The notes under the pieces: model-generated
Told to the model about the DNA's origin: nothing
The model's database searches: none
What the model saw: only the letters and a program-made list of their open reading frames with translations
Translations under genes and position numbers: made by a program
DNA from: Ectothiorhodospiraceae bacterium
Lineage (GTDB): Bacteria > Bacteroidota > Ignavibacteria > SZUA-365 > GCA-2699105
Direction: 5' to 3'
Length of the DNA stretch: 38,098 nucleotides
NCBI GenBank assembly: GCA_002699105.1
Contig: PABJ01000178.1
Location: forward strand, 1-38,098
Part shown: one piece after another, positions 38,019 through 38,098 of the stretch
How positions within the stretch are numbered: position 1 is the first letter of the stretch
Layout: every line of letters starts with the position of its first letter

Positions 38019-38098
38019 GTCCCTCCCCTATATCTTGCATGTCTTTTTGAAGGAACCAACTGATAAGGAGCTCGCATTGCTCAGTGAACTGGAGGAGC

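Noticed and set aside
1-38098. Search by eye for CRISPR arrays, tRNA/rRNA, IS elements, long tandem repeats
   Set aside because: Nothing convincing seen; no regularly spaced repeats, transposase-like ORFs or tRNA-like cloverleaves noticed, though short structured RNAs could be missed without tools.

Overview
The window is a gene-dense, single-copy, chromosome-like segment. Features such as PD40/OmpA and TSP3/OmpA envelope proteins, TTTG-N19/20-TAnnTT promoter-like sites and a short-form Gnd suggest a Bacteroidota/Ignavibacteria/Kapabacteria-like genome, but this is inference only. I see no rRNA, tRNA, CRISPR, transposase or phage genes. From left to right the window holds: a peptide ABC transporter (SBP, DppB-like, unusual DppC-like); a 74-aa ORF, an orphan MCE protein and enoyl-CoA hydratase; a YIP1 protein; malic enzyme with a PTA-like domain (-); a GT9 glycosyltransferase (-); a MoxR/Mg-chelatase-like ATPase plus VWA protein; a CAP-domain lipoprotein; Ogt/MGMT; a DksA/TraR zinc-finger protein; a minus-strand envelope operon (PD40-OmpA, 90-aa protein, nitrilase, DUF374 acyltransferase, LpxK); a penicillin-acylase family protein; a SIRT5-like sirtuin; pyruvate kinase; a carboxyltransferase plus biotin carrier; a minus-strand oxidative pentose phosphate operon (ppgK-tkt-gnd-zwf-pgl); and a minus-strand redox/envelope cluster (beta-barrel, zinc-ribbon membrane protein, flavoprotein/ferredoxin fusion, DUF547). 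A zf-HC2-like orphan and a second OmpA protein close the window. The most interesting candidate is the 760-aa flavoprotein/membrane-ferredoxin fusion at 32641-34923. Its C-terminal FAD motif (GLFVVGDL) lies before the N-terminal FAD motif (GAGAAG), which suggests a circularly permuted reductase. Second is a nitrilase gene whose only well-placed start codon appears to be ACG.
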